Positions 1-9,225 of a stretch of DNA of 64,000 nt are shown piece after piece. Made by a program: the position numbers and the translations under genes. This DNA comes from Clostridiales bacterium (GTDB lineage: Bacteria; Bacillota; Clostridia; Peptostreptococcales; Anaerovoracaceae). A model generated the notes under the pieces. It made no database searches and had not been told where the DNA came from. It saw only the letters and a program-made list of their open reading frames with translations. The first letter of the stretch is position 1. The number at the start of each line of letters is the position of its first letter. The DNA lies in contig SVCQ01000001.1 in the NCBI GenBank assembly GCA_015058275.1, positions 109,270-173,269 of the forward strand, read 5' to 3'.

Positions 1-3000
1 ATCCGTAGCCTTTCCGTCTGCTGTTTCGTGTGCGAGGTCGCCTACCTTAAAGTAGCCGTCCAGATCTGACTTCGTCGCGCGATAAGCGCCGCCGCTGCCT
101 GACTCACCTGCAGATGCAGGAACAAAAATGTTTCCGCTGCCTGACGGTACCACCTTTTGCTTTGTATTATAGGTGATCGTTGCGGTAGTATCTCCCTCAG
201 GCTCTGTTATCGCATTGCCGTTTTCAGATGTTCTGACTATAGAACCCGGAAGGTTGGAGAAGTAGAAGCTGAAGCTGTCACCGCTGCTGAACTCCCTGCC
301 ATCTATATGCTTAATTATATGAGCATTTATCTTCGCGCTTGCGTCGTAACTGTTGACAAACGTAGGAGTATCATTCTTCCACACAAGTCCGCTACCTGAA
401 GGCGACGGATCCCAGGATATACTGGTGCTAACTCTTCCTCCTGTATTTGTGGCGACGACCCTGACAATGCTTGTCTTGGCCCTCCACACAGAAGCATCCG
501 GATCCTGTGCAGCATATGTGATTCCCTTATCATCCTTTTGTTTGACAGGTTGAGCGTTCGCATCTCCTGTTTTTACCTCGTATATCTTATAATAATATGT
601 CTTTGGCTCTTCTTGCTGTATCGAGCTTGCAGGTATAGATATAGGCGCAAATGACACAAGGCGTCCGCGGGCTGAGGCCGACGTATTATTATTGGTCGCT
701 GTTCCTATCTGAGTAAATGCACTGCCGTTGTATGGAAGCGGAACCTGTGCTTTATCTCCAGCTTCACTTTCCGTAAAGTCAACAGCCTTTCCAGTGTTAT
801 CCACGCCTTTGATCGGCTCTATCTTGAAGTAGAAGGCGTCGCTGTTATTCCAGTTGCGGCCCTCAAGAACCTTGATCACGTTTATATTCGCGGTACCGTC
901 AGAAACATTTTTATTGGTATTTGCAACGCTGAGGCCGTCGCTGCTGTAATCCGCCTCATAGCGTGTGTCTGTCGCGCTTCCGCTCGAATTCGTCTCATAG
1001 ACCCTATAGATATATTCTTTGCCGTTCAGATCATATTTCGGCAGATTCTCAAATACATATGACTCTTCGTCGCCCGGCGCCGCATCTTCATAGGTGAAGA
1101 CGGACGATACAAAGAGATGGCTCGCGCCGCTGACAGGCTTCCAGCCCTCGATAAGCTCGCTGCCGGATCCATACGGAGACCATGTATTGATCGTTTTGCC
1201 AGTGTCGATCGAGCTCTGAACCTCTTTGATCGCAGTCTGCGAGCTGTCTGTCTGTGCTACCGTAGTACGGTAAAGCTGGAATCTCACATTGGCATTCGCG
1301 CCCTTTATCCAGTATTTGGTCGCAGTAATATCAAGGAGCTGGACATTGTTGACTCTGATAGTCGCCGAAGTCGTCTCCTTTTTATTGTCATCATATGTGC
1401 GTTTTATATCAGAGGAATTTACACTTGCAGTGTCTGACGCATCGCCTGAAGAACCATTTGTTTTCGTATATGACACCGAATATGAATCCGTATACTTTGA
1501 CGGCACAGTCTCGCCCAGTCTGTATGTGACAGGCGATCCGTTCTCGTATGCCGGAAGATCGGTGAAAACAGCATTCCATGTGTTGTCATCAGTCTTCTCA
1601 GTCTCTCTGTTCTTCGCATCGCCTTCATCCGCTGTGCCGTTAAGAGGCAAATCTGCTATTCTCGACTCGATACCATTGACTGATTTATATAAAGATACCG
1701 TTACTGATCCCGGTCGTTTGCTGTCATGGTTGCTGTTGTCATCCCAGATCTTTTGCGCGTTAATTGTGATCTTCTGAGGATCATGTGTATTCGTTACCTG
1801 GACAGTCTGGTCGCGCTTTGTAGCCGAGCTGCCGTCGGCAGACACGGTCGCAAGACTGAATGTAGTTTTGTCGTATGAAGGGGTATATATCCCATCTGTG
1901 ATGATATCACCTGTTTCCTTCAGGCGATATGAAACAAGCTTGCCGCCTCTGAAAGCCGGCAGATCATTCCATGTATACGCGCTGTTATCAGATGATATAT
2001 ATCCTCCGTTATAACTTACCCTGACACTTGCCGTTGTCCCCTCACCGGAGCCCGCCGAAGCAGGGATGATCATATCTGTCCAATCTGTATCCTGAGCGCT
2101 TGATGGATCAGCTACTGTAGTCCACTGCAGCGTAACTTCAGGCAGATTGGCTGTATCTGTCGGGCGCTTCGCATCCTGGTTATTATTATCGGCCCATATC
2201 TTGCTTACAAGGACGCCGGCCGTCAAAGGTTCATCCTTTACCGAAAGTGTTTTTGCATCTTTGTTCCAGCCCTTTGATGCATCGGAATTTGTGCCGAATA
2301 TTAGGTCGAAAAGGATCTGCCACCATTTAGTGCTGTGGCCGTCGTCGGCATTCTTTAATTCGATCTTATTGAGTTCGGGATCGATCTTGAATTCGTAAAC
2401 AGTACTGTTGTCCTTGTATCCGACCGGGGCCTTAGACTCTTTGATCCAGTATGTTCCGGCTTCATTAAAAGTGACATCAGCCCCACCACTCTCATTTGTA
2501 GTTACGGTATTTGACACTACCTTTCCTTTGCCGGTAGCGGAATTCTGCGACGCTTTGGTCGTGCAGCCTGAATCCGTATACACCGAAAAATCCGCGCCTA
2601 CAAGCGTCTCGTTTGTATTCGTATCAGTCTTTGTTATGCTGAGGCTTACCGGATTGTAATTCTCTTCTGTGATCGCCTTGTTTGTGAATGACTTACTGTA
2701 TCCAACAAGATCGCCGGAAGTGTTATACACGTTAGTAAGCTCTGTCTGTGTGGTGGACCATCCTTCTAGAGAGTTTTCACTTACCGTATATGTAACAGCT
2801 TTTGCGTTGTTTATAGTCGGGAGATCTTTGAATACCGCCTTATACTCATAATCATTTACCCTATATGTGTTGTCTGTGGTACTATCTGCTGTATCACTCT
2901 CCGTGTTTTTGATCGTCAGAGTAAGATCTTTTCCATCTTCTTCTCCGTTGAGATCCACTGTTGCGCCATCCGAGTTCACAGCGCTCAGCGTAAATGTAAC

Positions 3001-5229
3001 ATCCGGCCTGCTATAAGAATTCTTATCCGCAGGCGTCTTTTCTTTAATATCTTTATCATCCCATATTTTTGTCACTTCAACATATACAGTCTGCGGCACA
3101 TGCTCGTTTTTGACGCTGACAGTCTGATATTTAAGGGCCTTATCTTTGGTGTCCGCATTAACAAGGTCGAAGCTGTCTCTGCTGTATTGAGCATTCTTAT
3201 ACAGTGCAAGGCCCGGATCGGGATCCTCGACTAGCTTGTAGAGAATCGATCTTGAGACCTTTCCGGAATCGTCATATGTATAAACAGGCAGATATTCCCA
3301 TGTATAAGGATGATTTGATGTCCCGTTCTGGATATAGTAAATGCCGTCTTTATACGAAGATTGAGTATCCTGGCCTGTCGGAACTGGCTGCTCTGAGATG
3401 CCTGTGACATTCTGCCATGTCGTGCCTCCGTCTACAGAGCGCTGCAGTTTTACCTTAGGCATCGATGATGCGTTTTTACGAAGCCTGTCCGCGTCATCAT
3501 TATCCTTCCATTCTTTTGAAACATACAGATCCGCTGTCGTAGCCTCCCAGGTGACAGCTATATCTTCATCCGCTAGCGCATGAGGCAGCACGAGTGAATA
3601 TGTGCCGTCATCCTTGTATTGTAAAGTCGCTGTCTTTCCCGCGGCCGTTGTTACAGTCAGCGAATCTCCCTTCTTCATCTTGCTGACAGCTTCACCATTG
3701 AATTTCACCTCAGTGCCATTGAGGCTAAGCTTTGACAGCTTGTAGCCGGTCTCAGGTGTCATCGTATAGGAGACAGTCTTGCCTTCTGTGATTACATAAG
3801 CGCCCGGACCCAGAACGGTTCCGCCGTCTGTCAGTGTAGCTCCATAATTGCCTTCACTTGTCGTCTGTATCGTTCCGTGAGGGCCCGTGCTTGATGTATA
3901 GCGGTACCATATCTGCACGCTGTTAAAGGCAGGTGTATTCATCGCGCTGTTGCTCGCGGCATGTCCCGTCGCGGTCACCTTGATACCGGCACCGGCATCA
4001 GCAAGCGTTACAAAACCGCTCGAATAGCTGTCATCGCTGCCCCCATACGAAGGGCTCCCAGACGAGTTTCCCACATATTTATTTGAAATAAACTTTATAG
4101 CGCCATTGCTAGCTGAGACACTTGGATAGAAGTATGCATTGTTAGTACCTGAAGTTTTCGGATTGTCAGGTATACCGTTGTCATTGGATCTGACATATAC
4201 GTTCTTCGACACTTTGCCGCTGTTTATACTCATCGCTTCTGAGAAGAAACTGAATTCTGGACTATTTGCATATGAATACCAGAGAGGCTTGCCTACATTG
4301 TTCTGATTAAGACAGCCCGGGTCTCTGTCGAGATTGATACCTGCCATCGCGAAGACGAAGCTACCATTGACAGGCGATTCGTTATCATCGACTATCTGAT
4401 AAGTAGCATCCAGACTGTGACCCTCTACAGGATAAGGTGCGTTGATGTTGGAAAAAGACGATCCATAATTTCTTGCTACATCATTAATTAAACTCTGTGC
4501 ATTATTTCTGTACGAGACATTCATAAAATTTGTGTTGTCGGTACTGCCGTACGAAAAAGCCGATCCGTTCGCAAGATAGACTGCGCCGTTAAATTTCTGC
4601 TGTCCCTGCGGAGCAGCCAGATAACGCTGATCTACGTATATCTTTGCATTCGAATAAGTTATCTTGAGATTAGCTCTCGATCCGTCAGGGAGGATCGCAG
4701 CGTCCTTAAAGATATATGAAAACAGATTGCCCTTAAGCTCATTGACCTCTCCTGGCACCAGCTGTTTTAAGCCTGATGCGGCAGTAGGATCATATCCTAC
4801 GACATTGCCGTTTACTTTTTTGATACCGGCAAGGATATTAGGATCTGTGGTCTCCACCTTAAAAGTTCCCTTATTCATTCCTACCTTGTCCTGATCAATG
4901 AATATGGTCCCTAGAGGAAGTCCCGCAGCAAATGTAGTTGCGGAGGTAGTACTGCCTGATTGTATGACTCCGGATACTGTATAAGGACCATAACCCGGGC
5001 CATATTGAGCAGTTATATCCTTTTCGCCAATATATGTAGTTATATTTGTCTTATAGTTTTCATCAGACGGTACGGTGTTTGTCAGATCATCCGCAAACGC
5101 CGGCGATACACTGCCAAAAGCCATTGCGACACAAACCACGGCCGCTGCTATCACCGCCGCTATGCCGCGCTTCCCCTGCTTCTTCGAAATGTTTTTACCC
5201 TTACTCTTTTGATAAATGTTCTTATCCAT
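1..5229 (-). CDS. Large secreted Cna-B / pilin-isopeptide repeat adhesin (3' end beyond window)
   Basis: The reading frame is open from an ATG at 5229 to the window edge (1743 codons, C-terminus missing, so any LPXTG anchor is not visible). An upstream in-frame ATG at 5247 lacks a ribosome site, whereas AAGGA lies 10 nt before 5229. Residues 1-46 form a signal peptide (Lys-rich start, hydrophobic AAVIAAAVVCVAMAF, cleavage after SPAFA). Residues about 47-560 are an unrecognised adhesin head. Cna-B-type beta-sandwich repeats follow, seen as K-x-W-x-D-N motifs: VSKEWKDND near 566, VTKIWDDK near 717, SpaA-like VSLSITKTDT near 860, VSKIWADNNNQDAKRP near 1007, AQKIWDDN near 1155 and TATKYWIKG near 1299. 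Two FctA/Spy0128-like pilin modules have VLEGRNW near 1449 and HIDGREFSSGDSF near 1635. Such domains usually form internal Lys-Asn isopeptide bonds and act as cell-wall-anchored stalks or pilins. The binding target is unknown. Confidence 0.88.
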   Translation of the reverse strand, partial: MDKNIYQKSKGKNISKKQGKRGIAAVIAAAVVCVAMAFGSVSPAFADDLTNTVPSDENYKTNITTYIGEKDITAQYGPGYGPYTVSGVIQSGSTTSATTFAAGLPLGTIFIDQDKVGMNKGTFKVETTDPNILAGIKKVNGNVVGYDPTAASGLKQLVPGEVNELKGNLFSYIFKDAAILPDGSRANLKITYSNAKIYVDQRYLAAPQGQQKFNGAVYLANGSAFSYGSTDNTNFMNVSYRNNAQSLINDVARNYGSSFSNINAPYPVEGHSLDATYQIVDDNESPVNGSFVFAMAGINLDRDPGCLNQNNVGKPLWYSYANSPEFSFFSEAMSINSGKVSKNVYVRSNDNGIPDNPKTSGTNNAYFYPSVSASNGAIKFISNKYVGNSSGSPSYGGSDDSYSSGFVTLADAGAGIKVTATGHAASNSAMNTPAFNSVQIWYRYTSSTGPHGTIQTTSEGNYGATLTDGGTVLGPGAYVITEGKTVSYTMTPETGYKLSKLSLNGTEVKFNGEAVSKMKKGDSLTVTTAAGKTATLQYKDDGTYSLVLPHALADEDIAVTWEATTADLYVSKEWKDNDDADRLRKNASSMPKVKLQRSVDGGTTWQNVTGISEQPVPTGQDTQSSYKDGIYYIQNGTSNHPYTWEYLPVYTYDDSGKVSRSILYKLVEDPDPGLALYKNAQYSRDSFDLVNADTKDKALKYQTVSVKNEHVPQTVYVEVTKIWDDKDIKEKTPADKNSYSRPDVTFTLSAVNSDGATVDLNGEEDGKDLTLTIKNTESDTADSTTDNTYRVNDYEYKAVFKDLPTINNAKAVTYTVSENSLEGWSTTQTELTNVYNTSGDLVGYSKSFTNKAITEENYNPVSLSITKTDTNTNETLVGADFSVYTDSGCTTKASQNSATGKGKVVSNTVTTNESGGADVTFNEAGTYWIKESKAPVGYKDNSTVYEFKIDPELNKIELKNADDGHSTKWWQILFDLIFGTNSDASKGWNKDAKTLSVKDEPLTAGVLVSKIWADNNNQDAKRPTDTANLPEVTLQWTTVADPSSAQDTDWTDMIIPASAGSGEGTTASVRVSYNGGYISSDNSAYTWNDLPAFRGGKLVSYRLKETGDIITDGIYTPSYDKTTFSLATVSADGSSATKRDQTVQVTNTHDPQKITINAQKIWDDNSNHDSKRPGSVTVSLYKSVNGIESRIADLPLNGTADEGDAKNRETEKTDDNTWNAVFTDLPAYENGSPVTYRLGETVPSKYTDSYSVSYTKTNGSSGDASDTASVNSSDIKRTYDDNKKETTSATIRVNNVQLLDITATKYWIKGANANVRFQLYRTTVAQTDSSQTAIKEVQSSIDTGKTINTWSPYGSGSELIEGWKPVSGASHLFVSSVFTYEDAAPGDEESYVFENLPKYDLNGKEYIYRVYETNSSGSATDTRYEADYSSDGLSVANTNKNVSDGTANINVIKVLEGRNWNNSDAFYFKIEPIKGVDNTGKAVDFTESEAGDKAQVPLPYNGSAFTQIGTATNNNTSASARGRLVSFAPISIPASSIQQEEPKTYYYKIYEVKTGDANAQPVKQKDDKGITYAAQDPDASVWRAKTSIVRVVATNTGGRVSTSISWDPSPSGSGLVWKNDTPTFVNSYDASAKINAHIIKHIDGREFSSGDSFSFYFSNLPGSIVRTSENGNAITEPEGDTTATITYNTKQKVVPSGSGNIFVPASAGESGSGGAYRATKSDLDGYFKVGDLAHETADGKATD

Positions 5230-5275
5230 TGCGTCTCTGTCCTTCATCTAAAAAAAGACATATTTATACACACTT

Positions 5276-5305
5276 ATGGTAGCACAAAGGACCTTGGAAT
5301 TTCAA
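5276..5305 (-). promoter_or_regulatory. Putative sigma-A promoter of the Cna-B adhesin
   Basis: On the minus strand TTGAAA (5305-5300) and TACCAT (5281-5276) are separated by 18 nt, about 47 nt before the chosen start codon. This is the best match seen in the divergent 196-nt gap to the EAL gene. Confidence 0.4.
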
Positions 5306-5335
5306 CGTTTCTAAATTTGATCTGTGAGAGCAATA

Positions 5336-5365
5336 TTGTTTTTATGCAGACCGCTTTGATACAAT
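5336..5365 (+). promoter_or_regulatory. Putative sigma-A promoter of the EAL gene
   Basis: TTGTTT (5336-5341) and TACAAT (5360-5365) with an 18-nt spacer, about 60 nt upstream of the EAL gene start. Confidence 0.45.
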
Positions 5366-5425
5366 CCAGGTGTAAAGGATATCGCTATTTGGGATGGCGA
5401 TCATAAAGATTTAAGGGAGACGTTC

Positions 5426-7042
5426 ATGTTAAATGAGTTAAGAAATGTGATTTCAAACAAGGATATAGATCTTGTATTCCATCTTGAAAAAGCCATCGAC
5501 AACAATGAATTCGAGATCTACTACCAGCCGATAATCCACACCATCTCCGGTTCTCTGTGCGGATTTGAGGCTCTGGTGCGCTGGCACCACCCCAGCCTGG
5601 GCTTCCTTACCCCGGGACAATTCCTGACTCCGCTTGAAGAGACAAGACAGCTGTATCACCTGGATATATATGTTATCGAGAGAGTATGCCAGTGGTATGC
5701 GGAGCAGGTAAAGGACGGCAAGCCTGTAGTTCCGGTTTCGGTTAATCTCTCGCGTATAGACTTCGAGAGCACGGATATATTCCGCATTATAGAGGCTCTT
5801 ACGGCCAAGTACCACATGCCTCACAGCATGCTTAATATTGAGATAACAGAGAGCGCCATCAGTGAGAATGCCCAGCACATGCATGCGACTATAGAGCGCT
5901 TCCGCAACGCGGGCTATCAGGTTTGGATGGACGATTTCGGCAGCGGATATTCGTCGCTCAACACTCTCAAGGAATTCGAGTTCGATCAGATCAAGATAGA
6001 CATGGTCTTCCTCTCGGATATGAGTGAGAGATCAAAGCAGATAATCCGTGCGATGATCTCCATGGCCAAGGATATCAGCATGATCACTCTTGTGGAGGGA
6101 GTCGAGACGCGCGAGCAGGTCGAGTTCCTCAAATCCATCGGCTGCGACCGTATGCAGGGCTTCTACTTCTCAAAGCCTCTTCCGTACAATATGCTCGTGC
6201 CGCTGCTTACAGAGAAAGGCATCACATTTGAGACGGATGAGGACAGGCAGTATTACCACAGGATCAACAGGATCAACCTCCTAAGTCCATCACCTTTCTC
6301 ATTCGTAGATAAGGATATACGGCATATGGACAAGGGCATCCCTCTCGCTATGCTCGAGTACCGGGAGAGAGACGATGAATATGTATTGATCTATCAGGAT
6401 GATGAATTCAGGCAGCTTATGAGTACTCTCGGCGCGTCCGACGCGACTGATGCCATACAAAAGCTGATCCACTTCGGCATCCTGACCCGTGAGGAGATAG
6501 ATGATTTCTTTGCGCAGACCATCAGCAGCGGTGAGCACGAGATCAACTTCAAGACCAACGGCGATCTGTGCAGCGCAAGAGCGATGCTCGTGTCCTCAAA
6601 GCAAGGACACAAGGCTATGCTGCTTTCGATCAACAACATAACTCAGCGCATGAATATAAACCACGAGCAGCTGATCGACCAGAGCCTGATGAACATCTAC
6701 AAGATGTATCTCAGAGTATCGATCATGAGGCCCGAAAAGAACGAGCTTATAACTGTCTTCTCGCAGGATCATCACGACATCTCTGTGGATGTCGTCCATA
6801 AGATGGACACACTGCTTGAGGATTACGCAAATACTTCCGTACAGGAATCGGACCGCAGGAAGTATATGAACTTCCTGGATCCGGCGACTCTCGAGCAGCG
6901 TATACTCGAGAGCGGACGCGGCTTTATCAACATAAAGATAAAGACACTGGATGAAGACGGCGGTTACAGTAACAAGATGTATCTTGCGGTATCGACAGGC
7001 AACCACGAGGTGGTCCTGCTCGTAAGATATGCAAATCTCTGA
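5426..7042 (+). CDS. EAL-domain cyclic-di-GMP phosphodiesterase
   Basis: Predicted to hydrolyse c-di-GMP to pGpG. The EAL domain spans about residues 20-265, and the catalytic and metal residues look intact: E48-A-L, N107 in VNLSR, E139 in IEITE, DDFGSG at 169-174, K190 in QIKID, E224 and E227 in VEGVE, and Q244 in MQGFYFSKPL. Residues about 270-538 form a second cytosolic region of PAS-like length that I cannot assign; there is no GGDEF domain and no membrane segment. AAGGGAG precedes the ATG. An aldehyde dehydrogenase follows after 15 nt, so the two are probably co-transcribed. With the HD-GYP protein at 21986-24187, the window holds two c-di-GMP-degrading families and no visible cyclase. 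Confidence 0.9.
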   Translation: MLNELRNVISNKDIDLVFHLEKAIDNNEFEIYYQPIIHTISGSLCGFEALVRWHHPSLGFLTPGQFLTPLEETRQLYHLDIYVIERVCQWYAEQVKDGKPVVPVSVNLSRIDFESTDIFRIIEALTAKYHMPHSMLNIEITESAISENAQHMHATIERFRNAGYQVWMDDFGSGYSSLNTLKEFEFDQIKIDMVFLSDMSERSKQIIRAMISMAKDISMITLVEGVETREQVEFLKSIGCDRMQGFYFSKPLPYNMLVPLLTEKGITFETDEDRQYYHRINRINLLSPSPFSFVDKDIRHMDKGIPLAMLEYRERDDEYVLIYQDDEFRQLMSTLGASDATDAIQKLIHFGILTREEIDDFFAQTISSGEHEINFKTNGDLCSARAMLVSSKQGHKAMLLSINNITQRMNINHEQLIDQSLMNIYKMYLRVSIMRPEKNELITVFSQDHHDISVDVVHKMDTLLEDYANTSVQESDRRKYMNFLDPATLEQRILESGRGFINIKIKTLDEDGGYSNKMYLAVSTGNHEVVLLVRYANL

Positions 7043-7057
7043 TAACGGAGGATCATA

Positions 7058-8485
7058 ATGGCAGGCATCAAATGGGATCAGGCAATGATCGATAATGTAG
7101 TGAGCGAACAGCAGCTTTTCTTCAGGACGAACACCACGCTCGATGTAGACTGGCGCATAGAGCAGCTTAAGGCTCTTAAGAGCTCGGTAAAAAGGCACGA
7201 AAAGGATATACTGACTGCGCTCAGGCACGACCTCGGCAGGCACCCTCTCGAGGCCTACTTTTGTGATGTCGGCACTGTGATACTCGAGATAAACGAGATG
7301 ATCAGAGGAGTAAAGCGCTGGGCAAAGCCGGAGACTCACCTCAGCGGGATACTTAACTTCCCAAGCCTTATTACAAAAGTACATAAGATGCCGTACGGCA
7401 CTGTCCTCATAATAAGCCCGTTCAACTTCCCTTTCACCCTGTCACTTGGCGTGCTGGCAGCCGCCATCGCAGGCGGCAACACCGCGGTCATAAAGGCGAG
7501 CTCCAAATCTCCGGAGTGCACCCGCGTGCTGAGAGAGCTGATAGACGACGCCTTCCCTGCTGACTACATCACCGTAATTGACGGAGGCCACGATGTGGCG
7601 GATATGTGCCTTGAGGCAAGATTCGACAAGATATTCTATACGGGCTCTCCGCGTGTTGCCCGCCATGTCATGGAACGCGCGTCCGTAAATCTTACCCCTG
7701 TCGCCCTTGAGCTCGGAGGTGAGACGGGCAACTGGGCAGTCGTAAGAAGCGATGCGGATATAGACGATGCGGCCCGTAAGATAGCCTTCTTTAAGATGTG
7801 CAACAGCGGGCAGATATGTATAAATGTAAATCAGGTGGCAGTTGCCGAGGATGTGGCCGAGACTTTTGTAGATAAACTTAAAAGCGAGATCACTCGCCGC
7901 GTCGGCGAGCACACGAGCCAGAGCCCTGAGTACCCTTGCCTCATAACAGATGCCGCGTATAGGAAGTGCGCCGATGAGGCAGAGCTATACAGAGATCGTA
8001 TTGTATTCGGCGGCTCCGGCATAGAAGCCGAGCGCAAATACGATGCGACGATAATCTATCCTGTATCGATAGACGAAGATATTGTAATGCACGAGCTCTT
8101 CTGCCCTATCCTGCCTGTAGTGCCGTTTAAGGACAGCGAGGTCGACGATCTCATGGATACGATAGCCGGCCGCGAGCACGGCCTCTCGCTCTATGTGTTC
8201 ACATCAGACAAAAAATGGGCAGACAGGGTCATGACTACCCAGCAGTATGGAGGCGGATGTGTAAATGAGGTCTGCATGCATATGATGGTAAAAGGCGTAC
8301 CTTTTGGGGGCACCGGTCACTCCGGCATGGGCGCCTATCATGGGATCTGGGGCTTCAGAGAATTCACTCACCCTCAGACCGTGCTATACGGCAAGACTAA
8401 ATTGAACCTGCCGCTCAGAGAGCATCCGTATGGAGGCATCAAAAATGCGTACAAGGACAAGCTCGTACGCATATTTGAACGCTAG
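7058..8485 (+). CDS. NAD(P)-dependent aldehyde dehydrogenase (class 3 / YwdH-like)
   Basis: Oxidises an aldehyde to the acid; substrate unknown. The length of 475 aa fits the class 3 / fatty-aldehyde group, which is shorter than the usual 490-500 aa. Visible elements are the oxyanion Asn in SPFNF (N123), the cofactor-loop Gly-Ser in YTGSPRV (196-197), the general base E218 in ELGG, and the nucleophile C254 in SGQIC. The family motif ELGGKSP reads ELGGETG here, with Glu in place of Lys. Lys146 in VIKASSKSPE matches the usual NAD(P)-binding lysine. GGAGG lies just before the ATG. The gene follows the EAL gene closely, and its last 4 nt overlap the convergent YgjV-type gene, so there is no room for a terminator. 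Confidence 0.9.
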   Translation: MAGIKWDQAMIDNVVSEQQLFFRTNTTLDVDWRIEQLKALKSSVKRHEKDILTALRHDLGRHPLEAYFCDVGTVILEINEMIRGVKRWAKPETHLSGILNFPSLITKVHKMPYGTVLIISPFNFPFTLSLGVLAAAIAGGNTAVIKASSKSPECTRVLRELIDDAFPADYITVIDGGHDVADMCLEARFDKIFYTGSPRVARHVMERASVNLTPVALELGGETGNWAVVRSDADIDDAARKIAFFKMCNSGQICINVNQVAVAEDVAETFVDKLKSEITRRVGEHTSQSPEYPCLITDAAYRKCADEAELYRDRIVFGGSGIEAERKYDATIIYPVSIDEDIVMHELFCPILPVVPFKDSEVDDLMDTIAGREHGLSLYVFTSDKKWADRVMTTQQYGGGCVNEVCMHMMVKGVPFGGTGHSGMGAYHGIWGFREFTHPQTVLYGKTKLNLPLREHPYGGIKNAYKDKLVRIFER

Positions 8486-9084
8486 TGTTCTACATGCAGC
8501 ATCCAGGCTCCGTCCTCTTCCGTATAGCCCATCTTTTGGAGATATTCCTTGTGGGAATCCGAGAGAACGCCTCTGAACCTGACTCTGTTGATCCCTGACT
8601 CAGGCAGCCTTGAGTAGAGATATTTTGCGACCGACAGGTCTCTGTAAGCTGCCTTTGAGTAATCGAGATCGATATCGAGTATCTTGCCTTCCCTCCTGCC
8701 GAGGAGCATGCCCACGGTGTCACCCTCGCACATGACGGCATATACATCATCGTCCTTGGCCTTCTCGATATCAAAGCCCGGGAAGAATGACAGGATATCA
8801 TCTCTGTTGTAATCCAGGAAATACCTTACGAGGCTGTCGTCTGTGCTGCAGACTGCCATATCGTAGGGTTTTTTACTTTTTGTAAGCTTGTACAGATTGT
8901 ACAGGTTAATGATGATGAGGCAGGCGTTCATCAGAGCGAGCGGCATGGCTCCGACTATGAGTGCGTAGCAGCACGATATAATGCTTCCGAATGTGTTGAT
9001 GATCCTCAGCCTCAGTATCGACGACATCAGCATCGATACGACCACAAGCGCGGATCCTATATAACCTATAATTTCTATGATCAT
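8482..9084 (-). CDS. YgjV-family membrane protein with C-terminal GNAT-like domain
   Basis: Residues 1-70 contain about three hydrophobic helices in the style of the YgjV family (start MIIEIIGYIGSALVVVSML). The soluble C-terminus (about 80-200) looks like a GNAT acyltransferase fold: DDVYAVMCEGDTVGMLLG, then DYSKAAYRDLSVAKYL and a late YLQKMGYTEEDGAWML. The N-terminal helices may anchor the enzyme; the acetylated target is unknown. I chose ATG 9084 over ATG 9090 because GGAGGG is 7 nt from the former and only 1 nt from the latter. The gene is divergent from the symporter fusion and convergent with the aldehyde dehydrogenase. Confidence 0.7.
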   Translation of the reverse strand: MIIEIIGYIGSALVVVSMLMSSILRLRIINTFGSIISCCYALIVGAMPLALMNACLIIINLYNLYKLTKSKKPYDMAVCSTDDSLVRYFLDYNRDDILSFFPGFDIEKAKDDDVYAVMCEGDTVGMLLGRREGKILDIDLDYSKAAYRDLSVAKYLYSRLPESGINRVRFRGVLSDSHKEYLQKMGYTEEDGAWMLHVEH

Positions 9085-9110
9085 GGTCATACCCTCCTGT
9101 GTTCGTCTAA

Positions 9111-9132
9111 TTATAACTAACGGACGTTATAA
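9111..9132. promoter_or_regulatory. Inverted repeat TTATAAC-N8-GTTATAA in divergent promoter region
   Basis: Perfect 7-bp arms separated by 8 bp. The left arm overlaps the best -10 (TATAAT on the minus strand) for the YgjV-type gene, and the site lies 94 nt upstream of the symporter fusion. This is the usual layout of a repressor operator; the regulator is unknown. Confidence 0.35.
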
Positions 9133-9164
9133 ATGCACCTTAATATATTAAAAGCCCATTAGTG

Positions 9165-9173
9165 TGCTATACT
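9165..9173 (+). promoter_or_regulatory. Putative extended -10 promoter of the symporter fusion
   Basis: TGC followed directly by TATACT (9168-9173) forms an extended -10. The -35 position (ATATTA, 9145-9150) is weak. Confidence 0.35.
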
Positions 9174-9225
9174 TACGGATAGTATTTGGAGATAGTGTTT
9201 TGGATTTGATCAGCAGAACGGATAT

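Noticed and set aside
6596-7384. Minus-strand open frame of 262 codons antisense to the EAL and aldehyde dehydrogenase genes
   Set aside because: Spans two clear genes on the other strand and encodes no known fold.
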